From the NCBI GenBank assembly GCA_015231345.1, contig JADGBV010000005.1, positions 1-34,153 on the forward strand: 34,153 nucleotides of DNA, read 5' to 3'. Position 1 is the first letter of the stretch, and every line of letters starts with the position of its first letter. The notes under the pieces are model-generated. The model searched no databases. It was not told the DNA's origin and saw only the letters and a list, made by a program, of their open reading frames with translations. This stretch comes from Planctomycetota bacterium. Lineage in GTDB: Bacteria > Planctomycetota > JADGBV01. The position numbers and the translations under genes were made by a program. Below are positions 27,101-33,628 of the stretch, one piece after another.

Positions 27101-28187
27101 GAAACGCCTACACTTACTCGATGCTGCTTTATCCTTCTTAAATGGGAAATATGCTCGATCCTTATTGACCTTGCAGCTTATTGTTAGCCTGGCTGTTCTC
27201 GCCTTTCAGGTGGCAATGATCCAAGAAGTCTTTGGCATACCTAGTTATGCTTTTCGCAGTTTATACATACTGCATATTGGTTTAATTGCCTATTGGGGTT
27301 TCATGGCTCGTAAAAGCGGCCAGATAATGCCCACTCTAATCACTCAAACCCTTTTAGGAGTTTTAGTCGAAGCCCTTCTTCATCATAGCATTACTCACTT
27401 TGCCTTTGAGCAAAGTGATGCTTTGCGTATGTTCACCTGGACTGCCATTGCATTTGGAGCCACTGCCATGGAGCCCTTTATGCAAAAATCTGAACGTGGA
27501 GTCCTTCTACCCATCAGGTTTTCCTTAATCGCCCTCCCACTCATTACTGCTGGCTATGCCTTTGCGTACCCTGGAGCTAGGGAGCATTTACCACTCGTCA
27601 TCATGCTCTACTCGGTGCTTTTTAGCTGGAAAGCAGCCAGTACAAAGGACCGCTTCTCATTAGGTTATGCCTTTATTGGTTATACCGCCTGCCTACTTAT
27701 GTACTTCTCCCGTCATCAAATTTTTAATATCCAAGCCTACTTAACACCCTGCTGTATCACCCTATTGATTCTTGTTCAGGTTTTTCGCGATCGGACTTCT
27801 CAGTTCACAGCCAACCTTGTGCGCGGAGCAGTGCTTTTTGCCTTAATGGGACATGCTCTTTACGAGGCCATCATCCATAACATCCACTCTCCACTACCAC
27901 ACTTGATTGTATTAGGAGTGAGTTGCCTATTACTCGCCGTTGCTGCTGGGTTTAGAATCCGTATTTTCGCTTTCACCGGACTTCTTTGCCTACTCAGCGA
28001 CTTATTAGCTCTTTTGGTATTAGTGATTAGCAATATGGACGAATCAGGACTTCGCTTAATTCTAGGCCTAGTGCTCACCTTAGGAGGAGGTTTGCTGTTG
28101 AGCTCTTATATATTATACCGAAAACATAAAGATTTTGTAGATAAATTGACCTTATCTCTCAAAACTCGTTTTAAATCTTGGGAGTAG
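21192..28187 (+). CDS. Giant polytopic membrane protein (2331 residues, about 60 helices)
   Basis: The frame is uninterrupted over 7 kb. Residues 1 to about 435 are soluble and largely helical, with acidic stretches and possible TPR-like segments (SALTWLGIAALCEDYPKESI, ALMSRAKNW). From about 440 to the end, hydrophobic stretches of 17-25 residues separated by short loops follow each other; counting by eye I find about 64. The tail is short and basic (KHKDFVDKL). No ATP-binding, transferase or channel motif was recognised. Giant proteins of similar appearance are annotated in various bacteria as DUF2339 or DUF2157-type membrane proteins, but I cannot confirm membership. No ribosome site is evident at the ATG. 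There is no partner gene on the same strand except epmC, so the role is unknown. Confidence 0.85.
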   Translation: MTHPEPNSPQRLNQEIQEMMLQGISLDSTLADPVIDYLLAEQKKKSDSPDLEGLIPLYENLYEKERALEESNSEPPRGNLSQFRNKLKLHSLKLIQQQKDKLTYSHLPTPNSLGQDFTLPSVGLPEAVHYDELTENYLECVADLRFLAQNEHLWTPEIEDSLEKTRNSLSKALGEWLNFRKGLQELEDGAKSPEVVDQINSLEVLFKENSQWQHNELHQAVMEKFPTDSALTWLGIAALCEDYPKESIALMSRAKNWMALQLLTHKSPSQQHELRWQASLCLGLGAPCQAELKLTQHWLKEKLNNLCGWDKANNLWDENQAEIEGLVSAQALEVSQGKVSDEADFRRRVLSKIDDQPSTPSDKVVAMESLVEMGTEVAMAEEGLSDLQEPIAQAIMDKGLGKVNIPKNIKLKDHEGPKSKTKHKVREASPTIWTTTIWPFIQQNLVLVLAPTFIFFGILLLLFSLWDQQPAVRYALAPATLVAAAWALHRIALWLKNQKLPSSVPVALLQGVSVLLAPMSFLMVALLSSDFEINTSLRVGGSIALSAALLGSWRWLFKSIALSSHKESASRYCRNLLIINALVLLLPLTRFGGLEGSVISDFWMRSLLVSGFYGGFAWLLFDLRSVFYKVMDDKILQQKVIPLFYTLTSLGTFALVWTLTHIRLEALPEVHTYGPLLIMLAALLGMLEQRLKSLQESASQFKSMAYMAIFLIILGNALSLSQPYVRSLALFLSAGVCLLQGKRRQDSLHSEIAMALFSLATASLSLLPWFSPVTFPYLMLAISLVWGGLSCRQSSLLLKAAASKVYFPILTLSLLTSLIGQYHLADPTLPWGIAFLAMGLQAGYFASKKDSLFQLHAALSMICLSLPYLGFANINAHSLQGNTMTFALSLVGLVWLGLCTKSQQNLIKDSRSTVLWALGMMALSLMISSIFSGDGKGAEGLQQQFIILGPLLMSAIMLMAAYFAQSYLPVIASLVIIILIFPEIKDHYSIVMKSGLGSSCSALGFLLLTTFLSRWSFLTREPKGDLIWRQKEFPLRAKGAALFVKPLLAAALFLVLRVISWSYPTITIASPIGEVGEKTLLALMLGGCSLHWLARSYSRPILIPLGQIALSVGAIHGSILMIGWHSLAWALPLVWLLCEAPLKAYLVLGKTQPEERGSHLQSGLRYVYITVSLFAIYPLYSLDLWTTPLSTWGCLLSLTIPSLLALKIGWRKTNKVLLYAAFLLLWQVMALAVTGGDPCYLLLEEESLFPLGTALLIGGLSLLNFYWERRFELTRYRWLTSLLPCLALICLVASTRNILNLINISSIYSTIHSVELALWAFSLFIIGRFLNLSALWLISLGILSILIYGLPDSLKALPLASLSVALAGLSSLISKYPILSQPRYPFLGEKTSSVRPLFLLPASSLALSIVVILLSFRQVPEVMTIESCLALLPLLISAYFAAPCLTMNRATTVALAWLVLLLGVFFSLNDYYPVSVWFGSIKTPHVIMVALSSFLLSTALFNRFISIKSPSFHLLRSLSAFLIILLAVLTYLATRQVEGLPWPRLLTTGTVCLLAALHFRFMVPDEKKSQTYALFTCGITMSMMSFAFLFLEYILGKEASPETAFRLLAIPPAFFFLRSEKNHFQNQIVQSSRNSALVLLLILLGFYVYQPLLKFMMFPDLDLSILHYSIHALVPLLVGFALLRLHALGTDLNWCIPGLISVNAGLFFLISRALNWSFLQDTGKISLLASGFSLLLLLLLHLPSPVRKGLQALGRFNNDQWAVLLRVNDLFCALACHILFLQSLLKDSPHYQYNLISLALFCFVVGHFRKRTFFFHLALIEIAIVVTTITGTLWPSLLFYLALFVAERFYWHKFFPKREGFFQLWILIATVLVLGVLWGESYSKSIRGFTMGLLWLGALAVPLGVKESLGRMVRILGSLILYLPSLMFFLIGGLSQWGNIPRSLLIIAATTAFIQFKGQEAASWFTWRSKKRLHLLDAALSFLNGKYARSLLTLQLIVSLAVLAFQVAMIQEVFGIPSYAFRSLYILHIGLIAYWGFMARKSGQIMPTLITQTLLGVLVEALLHHSITHFAFEQSDALRMFTWTAIAFGATAMEPFMQKSERGVLLPIRFSLIALPLITAGYAFAYPGAREHLPLVIMLYSVLFSWKAASTKDRFSLGYAFIGYTACLLMYFSRHQIFNIQAYLTPCCITLLILVQVFRDRTSQFTANLVRGAVLFALMGHALYEAIIHNIHSPLPHLIVLGVSCLLLAVAAGFRIRIFAFTGLLCLLSDLLALLVLVISNMDESGLRLILGLVLTLGGGLLLSSYILYRKHKDFVDKLTLSLKTRFKSWE

Positions 28188-28283
28188 AAAATCTGGTTCT
28201 GGTGCAAAAATATGGTTTCCTGGACTTACCAAATGTGCGCAATCCCTAAAACCAAATTCAATTTGATTATACCTATATCACCT

Positions 28284-29696
28284 TTATGAATGCAAAATAT
28301 CGTCTAGAGTAACTATGTAATCAAAATACTCTGCATTCAGAAGACTTTTGTCTGGACCATACAGACTAATGAGTGCTTTTTCCAGGCTGTAGCCTTGAGG
28401 AATAGTGAGTTTTTCAATTTTTTTATTCATTTCAGGTATAACAGAGGTGGTGACCTTATGTTTGTGAAATTTAATTTCACAAACAGTAACAACATTATCG
28501 CTTCTTTGATAGAGAAGGTCAATTTGAAAAGCCTTGTCTCCACGCTCGAAGTAGGGACTTGCTAATAATACACTTTCCTCAAATCCCATTAGCTTGGAAA
28601 GCATGGATGCGTTTTTTAGGCAAAAACGCTCAAAGGCAAATCCAAGCCAAGATTCAAAACTCTTTGAAGAAACATTTTCAAAAAGTTGAGTCCCCTGCTG
28701 ATTTTCAATGAGCATAATGCTGGGTTCTACGTACTTGTAATAGAAAATGAGAAATTCATCAGCAAGGGCATATTTTTTTAATTTGCTTCTAACGCCTTTT
28801 CCAAAAGGAATATGAGAGGTTATAAATCCCGCCATTTCAAGGTTTTCTAAGTAAGACGTGAGCCCTCCTCCCGAGGCGATAGATAATTGCTTTGAAATAT
28901 CACTTGGGGTACACAGTTTCTCTTTCAAAAGTTTGACAATGCGTAAATAATTATTGGCTTCTTTAAATTGACTATAGAAAATGCGATGAATTTCATCTTT
29001 CAGTAAGCCGTGCGGAGTAAAAAACAAGCGATTAATATTTTTGTTGAAAGATTGGTTGAGTTTTACCTCCTCTAAGTATTTGGGGACGTTGCCTAAAACA
29101 AGTAAATAGCGTAATACCTCCTCTTTATTACGTTTTCCATTAAAAAGCCTTAATGCATCTACAGGAGGCAAACCTTGAAGACGCATTTCCAAAGTCAGCC
29201 TACCATAAAGTGCTTTTGACCGAATAACTCGCATGACCATAAATGAGGCAACCGAACCACAGAGAATGAGCATCACGTTCTTTTTTTTCCAGTAATTATC
29301 CCAGAAAAACTTTATGAGGCTAATGAGTTTTCCTTGCCCTGCTGCTAGCCATTGAATTTCGTCAATAAATAGAATAGGTTTTTGGTCGGAAAAGTGATTG
29401 AGATATTGCTCGGTAAGGTAGTTTAAAAAGTCTTCCCAATTAGAGAACTGCAAATGACCCATCAGAGGGTCTTTTTTCTGTAGTCCTAAATGTTTTTGAC
29501 AATGCTTGATCTGGTTGACTGTTGAGGTATCTTCAAGTCCTTCGAGTAATAATGTATTATATTTGTTCTGCAAAAATTGCTCAACGAGAGAACTTTTCCC
29601 TATCCTTCTTCTGCCATAGAGAGCAACGAGTTCTCCTCTTGGGGAGTTCCAAGATTGCTCCAATAATTGAAGTTCTGTTTTTCGACCTACAAACAT
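28284..29696 (-). CDS. AAA-family ATPase (ATPase_2) with winged-helix and DUF234 nuclease-like domain
   Basis: About 470 residues from ATG 29696; a TTG at 29708 is also open but the conserved sequence begins MFVGRKTEL. Numbered from 29708, the Walker A is GRRRIGKSS (32-40) and Walker B ILFIDEIQW (Asp116, Glu117). A helical lid follows. A winged-helix region sits at about 255-300 (CTPSDISKQLSIASGGGLTS). The C-terminal DUF234 part has a PD-(D/E)xK-like set: Glu360 (WLGFAFERF), Asp397 (FQIDLLYQR) and Glu411-x-Lys413 (CEIKF). This is the common archaeal/bacterial ATPase_2-DUF234 family, whose function is poorly known; roles in mobile elements or defence have been suggested. Its promoter carries repeated AATCCGCAAA sites, suggesting autoregulation through the winged helix. 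Confidence 0.9.
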   Translation of the reverse strand: MFVGRKTELQLLEQSWNSPRGELVALYGRRRIGKSSLVEQFLQNKYNTLLLEGLEDTSTVNQIKHCQKHLGLQKKDPLMGHLQFSNWEDFLNYLTEQYLNHFSDQKPILFIDEIQWLAAGQGKLISLIKFFWDNYWKKKNVMLILCGSVASFMVMRVIRSKALYGRLTLEMRLQGLPPVDALRLFNGKRNKEEVLRYLLVLGNVPKYLEEVKLNQSFNKNINRLFFTPHGLLKDEIHRIFYSQFKEANNYLRIVKLLKEKLCTPSDISKQLSIASGGGLTSYLENLEMAGFITSHIPFGKGVRSKLKKYALADEFLIFYYKYVEPSIMLIENQQGTQLFENVSSKSFESWLGFAFERFCLKNASMLSKLMGFEESVLLASPYFERGDKAFQIDLLYQRSDNVVTVCEIKFHKHKVTTSVIPEMNKKIEKLTIPQGYSLEKALISLYGPDKSLLNAEYFDYIVTLDDILHS

Positions 29697-29706
29697 TGCC
29701 TTGCTC

Positions 29707-29751
29707 AAATCCGCAAAGAGAAAGGTTATCTTCGTATTTGCGGATTGTCAA
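29707..29751 (-). promoter_or_regulatory. Candidate ATPase promoter with paired inverted AATCCGCAAA sites
   Basis: On the minus strand TTGACA (29751-29746) is followed after 15 bases by GATAAC (29730-29725). Two inverted copies of AATCCGCAAA overlap this: TTTGCGGATT at 29737-29746, touching the -35 box and spacer, and AAATCCGCAAA at 29707-29717, just past the -10. Binding at both would block the promoter. Confidence 0.45.
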
Positions 29752-29763
29752 ATTTAAAACACA

Positions 29764-29804
29764 AAATCCGCAAAGATAGTTAGCTAAACTATCTTTGCGG
29801 ATTT
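29764..29804. repeat. Perfect 18-base inverted repeat with 5-base loop
   Basis: Arms AAATCCGCAAAGATAGTT (29764-29781) and its exact complement (29787-29804) flank the loop AGCTA. Each arm contains the same AATCCGCAAA core found twice in the adjacent ATPase promoter. There is no T-run after it, and no gene on either strand ends just upstream of it, so a terminator is unlikely. An operator or a small mobile palindromic element fits better. Confidence 0.65.
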
Positions 29805-29969
29805 CCCTTCCGAGGTCGTCCACCAGGAAGAATTGATTTGCAGGGCCAGTAGAGTGTTGCGGTAAATGAGGCCGAAGCTCATTCCTGCAGTGATTTTCGC
29901 TATGTTATAGATCCATACGGTTTATGACAATCTTAGAGTCCGTTAGGAAGTGAAAATAACGATAGAGAG

Positions 29970-30230
29970 GTGCCTTTGCTTAATTCTTCTTTAAGCGCTT
30001 CGGGTAAAGCATATCAAGGCGATCACATCATTGACCCTCGAAACAAAAAGCGAGAATACAAGCATATGAGAGTATGGATCCATCACGAACAAGCTTCCTA
30101 CAGTGACGCTTTAGCCACTGCAGGCATGACTATGGATATAAACGAATTGAGGAAACTCAAAAATAATTGTGAGGGATTGATCGCTATTTGGATTTTAGGC
30201 TTAGAAAGCCAACTGGAGGAGATAAAATGA
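29970..30230 (+). CDS. Small unknown protein, coupled to the cytochrome/ankyrin gene
   Basis: 86 residues from a GTG start with a weak AGAGAG ribosome site. The protein is hydrophilic with no signal peptide, and I recognise no family. Residues 13-40 contain KAYQGDHIIDPRNKKREYKH and then MRVWIHHEQASYS; the C-terminal half is helical (INELRKLKNNCEGLIAIWIL). Its stop overlaps the next start (ATGA), which is the main evidence that it is translated. In the same frame a stop lies 36 bases before the GTG, so it is not an obvious 3' remnant of a longer gene. It could still be a decayed piece. Confidence 0.5.
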   Translation: MPLLNSSLSASGKAYQGDHIIDPRNKKREYKHMRVWIHHEQASYSDALATAGMTMDINELRKLKNNCEGLIAIWILGLESQLEEIK

Positions 30231-31231
30231 GAGCATGTCGAGTAATAGTATTATTTATTCTTTTGACCCATATCGGGCTAAAAACCCATGCTGGTTTTTT
30301 TGCTCAAAAGGTTTGGCCTATCTTAAAAAATCATTGTGTTAAGTGTCATGGCCCAGACAAGAAAGGGCTTAATGGGCGGACAAAAATAGCCAAAGGGATT
30401 TTGCGTTTACATCATGCAGAGGGCATACTCAAAGGTGGATTGAGTGGTCAGTGTGTCATTCCTGGCAAACCTGAGCTAAGCACATTGTACACCACCACTA
30501 TTCTTCCTGCCGATCATCAAGATAGAATGCCAGCGAGGGGGCCCAAAATTTCTGCAGAACAATCTAAAACCCTTAAAAAATGGATCGCTGATGGCGCAAA
30601 GTTTGATGGTTGGGAAGATGAGCAAAGCTCTGCTCCCAAAACGTCTGCTCAACCTTACATACCTAAGACAAAAAGCCTGCGGGAGGCTATCGCTAAAAAA
30701 GATTTACAAGGCCTTGAAAGTCATATTCGCCAACAAAAACAAGTTGACCTTCAAGCAAAAGGCGGCTTTACCGCCTTACATTATGCTGTGATGAAGAATT
30801 TTGAAGAAGCCGTGGACATGTTGCTAAAAATGGGAGCCAACCCCAATACCCTCTCCTCAAGTAAATTAAGCCCTTTTCATTATGCCATCAAAAGGGCTCC
30901 CCTCTCTATTATTAAAAAGTTGCTCAAAAATGGAGCAGATTTAAAGCTAGCCAATGCTGATGGCTGGTCTCCTTTGCATATTGCAAGTGCTCATGACCGC
31001 GTTGAAGTGGTTGATTTTTTACTGGCTCAAGGCGCTGATGTCAAAGCCTTAAGCAATGCTGGAGGCACAGCCCTCCATGAAGCCTCTGTTAGTGGTAGTC
31101 GCGAGTTAATTCTCTTGTTGCTCAAAAATGGGGTGAACCCTAAGGCCCTTTCTCATGATGGCAAAAAAGCATTAGACCATGCTAAAGAATACAAGAATAA
31201 GGATGCCATAGAGCTTTTGCAGAAAAAATAA
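30227..31231 (+). CDS. Secreted cytochrome c (PSCyt1-like) domain fused to ankyrin repeats
   Basis: 334 residues. The start at 30227 is preceded by a strong GGAGGAG; the open frame extends back to 30188 but the signal peptide (about 1-22) begins at 30227. The planctomycete-type cytochrome c domain has NHCVKCHGPD (Cys37, Cys40, His41) and the typical DRMPARGPKIS with a possible axial Met101, then KKWIADGAKF. A linker rich in Ser, Ala and Pro leads to about five ankyrin repeats (about 146-334): GGFTALHYAVMKNFEEAVDM, GWSPLHIASAHDRVEVVDFL and GGTALHEASVSGSRELILLL. The protein should bind one haem outside the cytoplasm and use the ankyrin part for protein contacts. Its redox partner is unknown. 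It overlaps the small upstream gene by 4 bases. Confidence 0.88.
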   Translation: MRACRVIVLFILLTHIGLKTHAGFFAQKVWPILKNHCVKCHGPDKKGLNGRTKIAKGILRLHHAEGILKGGLSGQCVIPGKPELSTLYTTTILPADHQDRMPARGPKISAEQSKTLKKWIADGAKFDGWEDEQSSAPKTSAQPYIPKTKSLREAIAKKDLQGLESHIRQQKQVDLQAKGGFTALHYAVMKNFEEAVDMLLKMGANPNTLSSSKLSPFHYAIKRAPLSIIKKLLKNGADLKLANADGWSPLHIASAHDRVEVVDFLLAQGADVKALSNAGGTALHEASVSGSRELILLLLKNGVNPKALSHDGKKALDHAKEYKNKDAIELLQKK

Positions 31232-31261
31232 ATGATTATTTGTCAATAAAATAGGCAAAAA

Positions 31262-31291
31262 AAAGCAAAGTTAAGAAATATAGTTTGCTTT
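31262..31291 (+). terminator. Weak AT-rich hairpin after the cytochrome/ankyrin gene
   Basis: AAAGCAAA (31262-31269) pairs with TTTGCTTT (31284-31291) across a 14-base loop, 30 bases past the stop. The stem is short and AT-rich. On the minus strand it would be followed by a T-run, so it may work better in that direction. Confidence 0.3.
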
Positions 31292-31409
31292 ATTTCCTAT
31301 GATCCCACACCCCCCCTTATCGATCATAACATATTCTAATATTTAACTAGAATCTTAGTGCTAGAGTTTAAAGTACATAATCATTTCAATTCAGATCTAT
31401 ATACAATTC

Positions 31410-31997
31410 GTGGCAAATTCTAGCCAAAACTACCTCCAAGAAAAAAGTGAACATACTGTTAAAGACGCTTTAGAATTATTTTCTAAAAAATCAGAGAAGA
31501 AGTATAAAGTTCAGTTAATAAGACCCTCTATCACTGCAGCCAAGAGCAATATTATAATCCCCATTTCTCTTCCTTTAGGACCAGCATACTTAGCGTCTTT
31601 TTTACTACAAGCTGGATACGATGTATCTATAGTAGATGGAATTGGCGAGGGAGTTGATAATGTAACCCTAGATGGTGAGAATAAAATATTCGGATTAACA
31701 AATAATCAAATTGTTGATTTAATAGACGAAGATGTTGATTTTGTAGGTTTATCTTGCATGTTTTCTGTACATTGGTGTTTTAATCGCGATTTGATAGAAA
31801 AAATTAAAATGAAAGTTCCTCATGCTAAAATTTGTGTAGGAGGAGAGCATGCAAGTGCTCTTCCCGAATATATATTGAATGATTGCAAGGCTGTAGATTA
31901 TGTTGTGGCAGGTGAAGGGGAATTAACTTTACTTAAACTCCTGTCTTTGCTCTGTGAGGAAAAAGAACCTATACCCTCTGGAGTTCATTATTTAGAC
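31410..31997 (+). pseudogene. B12-binding radical SAM protein, 5' part, interrupted by an IS
   Basis: This part encodes residues 1-196 from a GTG start (no clear ribosome site; no better ATG upstream of the conserved region). KVQLIRPSI, LPLGPAYLASFLLQAGYDV and VDFVGLSCMFSVH are the B12-binding Rossmann fold of radical SAM enzymes, followed by ICVGGEHASALPEYIL and VVAGEGELTLLKLL. The usual DxHxxG cobalamin motif is replaced by DGIGEG, without His, so base-off or no cobalamin binding may apply. After base 1997 of the 31-kb block (31997) the frame enters the insertion sequence and would continue with unrelated residues to a stop at 32222. The 3' part resumes at 33629. The protein as it stands lacks its radical SAM core. 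Confidence 0.85.
31990..31997. repeat. 8-base target-site duplication, left copy
   Basis: ATTTAGAC directly abuts the left terminal inverted repeat and is repeated at 33621-33628 after the right one. An 8-base duplication lies within the range reported for IS4-type elements. Confidence 0.9.
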
Positions 31998-33620
31998 GAT
32001 TGGTGTCGTAAAATTCCTTTCAAAACACTGCACAACACCGCCATAGCTGCTCCACAGAATCCACCCAAGAGGCCCGAATTTTTACAAACTCTCGAAGCCA
32101 TCGATAGAAGACCACGGGCAATTCAGCCAGTCTATGTTCTCTTAGCAGCAACTCTCCTACATGGCGACCCTTTTTTTGAGTTTTTTCCAGAAGAGATTTC
32201 TGTCGCTTCTTTCTTCGTTTGATATGTTTATCGTTTATATTAATACCTTTTTCTTGTCTCTGAGAATTATCGTTTGATGGAGGGGTTTCCCGCTGAATTT
32301 TTCTGTTCAATATTAGTGATAAATTATGTGCTAGGCATAGAAAGTGAGCTTGTGCTTTTTCTGCTTCTGGTTTAGTAGCCCATGCTTTTTTTTCATTAAA
32401 TTTATGCTTAAATGTATTGTATGTTTTTTCAATATTCCATCTACATTTATATAGATATGCTATAACTCCTGGTCTTATTGTATGATTGAGGTTGGTTACA
32501 AAGTGGTATACAACTTCTGTATCTGGGCATTTATATGTGACTCTCCTCATTTGTGATCCACAAGAACTCCCGGTTACCATCTCGTCTTTCAGTACTCCGT
32601 GGTTAATAGGGTCGTTGCTGTCAAATGGGGGTTTACCAATTATCTGCAAATTATTTAGTTTCTTCTCTTTGGTAAGAAAGTATATTCCAGAATTCATTTT
32701 CCACTTAAACCATTGCATGAAGTCCATGCACGCTGAGTCCCATACCCAGAGAACCTTTCGGCCAACTTCAGCTGCTTGCCTGAGCTTTTCAATGTCTTGA
32801 CGCCTCAACATTCTTATATCACTTTCTTTTTTTCTCCAACCTCCGTATTCGGCTACATCGAGCTGAAATACCATATGGTTTCTCATGTTCCTACCGTAAA
32901 AATGTTGAGTTCCATATTTTTTACCTTTCACCATTTTTTCATGAACAGGTGCACCATGATAATGACCATCACCAGAGTAGATATCAAAATTATCTAAGTC
33001 TGAACAATCAGCAAATGGATCATCACAATAATCCCATGCATTTTTAGTTCGAGAAAGCTGTGTGCTTAACTCCTCAACGAATTTAAGCCGGCGTTTAGAC
33101 TTTAATGATGCAAAATAGTGTCCAACATGTGTAAAGGACTCTTGAGTAAGTGTTAAGTGTTGCAGGTGCCCTCTGCCACTTGCTTCTAATGACAATGCCC
33201 TCAATATACCTCCTCTTGCCCAATCCTCATCCGTAAGAGAACGACACTTCCTATGGTGAGAGTTCTTTTTGATTAATACACCAAGAGGCTCACAAAGCTT
33301 CTCTAAAGTGCCGGATAGATTATTACTCATAACTTTTGTTTCCTATAACATTAAAAAATCACTATGTGAAACAAATCTCGTTTTATGTTATTGGTCAAGC
33401 GGGTCCCAGTAAAAATATCGTCATTTTTTTGAGCAACACTTCTGTTTATACAGTAGTTCTACTAATGCCCTCGAGTTGATACGCCACACAACTATCCTCA
33501 GCAATACCTAGGAGGAAGTGGCAAATTTCACAAGAGAAAAGCAGTGCTCTAGTATTCCTCCAGACTCCCTTATATCAATGCTTTAGGGGGCATATTGCTT
33601 GTAAATTTACGACACCAATC
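31998..33620 (-). mobile_element. Complete IS4-type insertion sequence, 1623 bp
   Basis: The left end GATTGGTGTCGTAAAATT (31998-32015) and the complement of the right end (33603-33620) agree at 17 of 18 positions. The element is flanked by ATTTAGAC duplications and carries one long transposase gene on the minus strand that fills 1311 of its bases. The 290 bases between the transposase start and the right end have no gene. Intact ends, perfect duplications and an open transposase frame indicate a recent and possibly still mobile insertion. Confidence 0.93.
32020..33330 (-). CDS. IS4-family DDE transposase
   Basis: 436 residues, typical for the family. The catalytic triad is Asp121 (IYSGDGHYHG), Asp198 (VLWVWDSACMDF) and Glu301. 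The IS4 signature Y-(2)-R-(3)-E-(6)-K is exact: Tyr294, Arg297, Glu301 and Lys308 in YLYKCRWNIEKTYNTFKHK. The C-terminal 90 residues are strongly basic (KHIKRRKKRQKSLLEK) and end only 4 bases from the left terminal repeat. An AGGAAAC ribosome site precedes the ATG at 33330. It is transcribed against the interrupted host gene. No frameshift or internal stop is present. Confidence 0.95.
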   Translation of the reverse strand: MSNNLSGTLEKLCEPLGVLIKKNSHHRKCRSLTDEDWARGGILRALSLEASGRGHLQHLTLTQESFTHVGHYFASLKSKRRLKFVEELSTQLSRTKNAWDYCDDPFADCSDLDNFDIYSGDGHYHGAPVHEKMVKGKKYGTQHFYGRNMRNHMVFQLDVAEYGGWRKKESDIRMLRRQDIEKLRQAAEVGRKVLWVWDSACMDFMQWFKWKMNSGIYFLTKEKKLNNLQIIGKPPFDSNDPINHGVLKDEMVTGSSCGSQMRRVTYKCPDTEVVYHFVTNLNHTIRPGVIAYLYKCRWNIEKTYNTFKHKFNEKKAWATKPEAEKAQAHFLCLAHNLSLILNRKIQRETPPSNDNSQRQEKGININDKHIKRRKKRQKSLLEKTQKKGRHVGELLLREHRLAELPVVFYRWLREFVKIRASWVDSVEQLWRCCAVF

Positions 33621-33628
33621 ATTTAGAC
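33621..33628. repeat. 8-base target-site duplication, right copy
   Basis: ATTTAGAC, identical to 31990-31997. Joining either copy directly to its outer flank restores the host reading frame. Confidence 0.9.

Noticed and set aside
29764-29804. Interpretation of the long hairpin as a rho-independent terminator.
   Set aside because: No gene on either strand ends upstream of it and no T-run follows; the core repeats in the ATPase promoter favour a regulatory or mobile role.
29581-29823. An 80-codon minus-strand frame covering the repeats upstream of the ATPase gene.
   Set aside because: It overlaps the ATPase start in another frame and is largely encoded by the inverted repeats and the ATPase gene; no family features.
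31998-32222. C-terminal 75 residues of the 270-codon frame starting at 31410.
   Set aside because: They are read from the IS4 element antisense to its transposase, after the target duplication, and are not part of the radical SAM protein.
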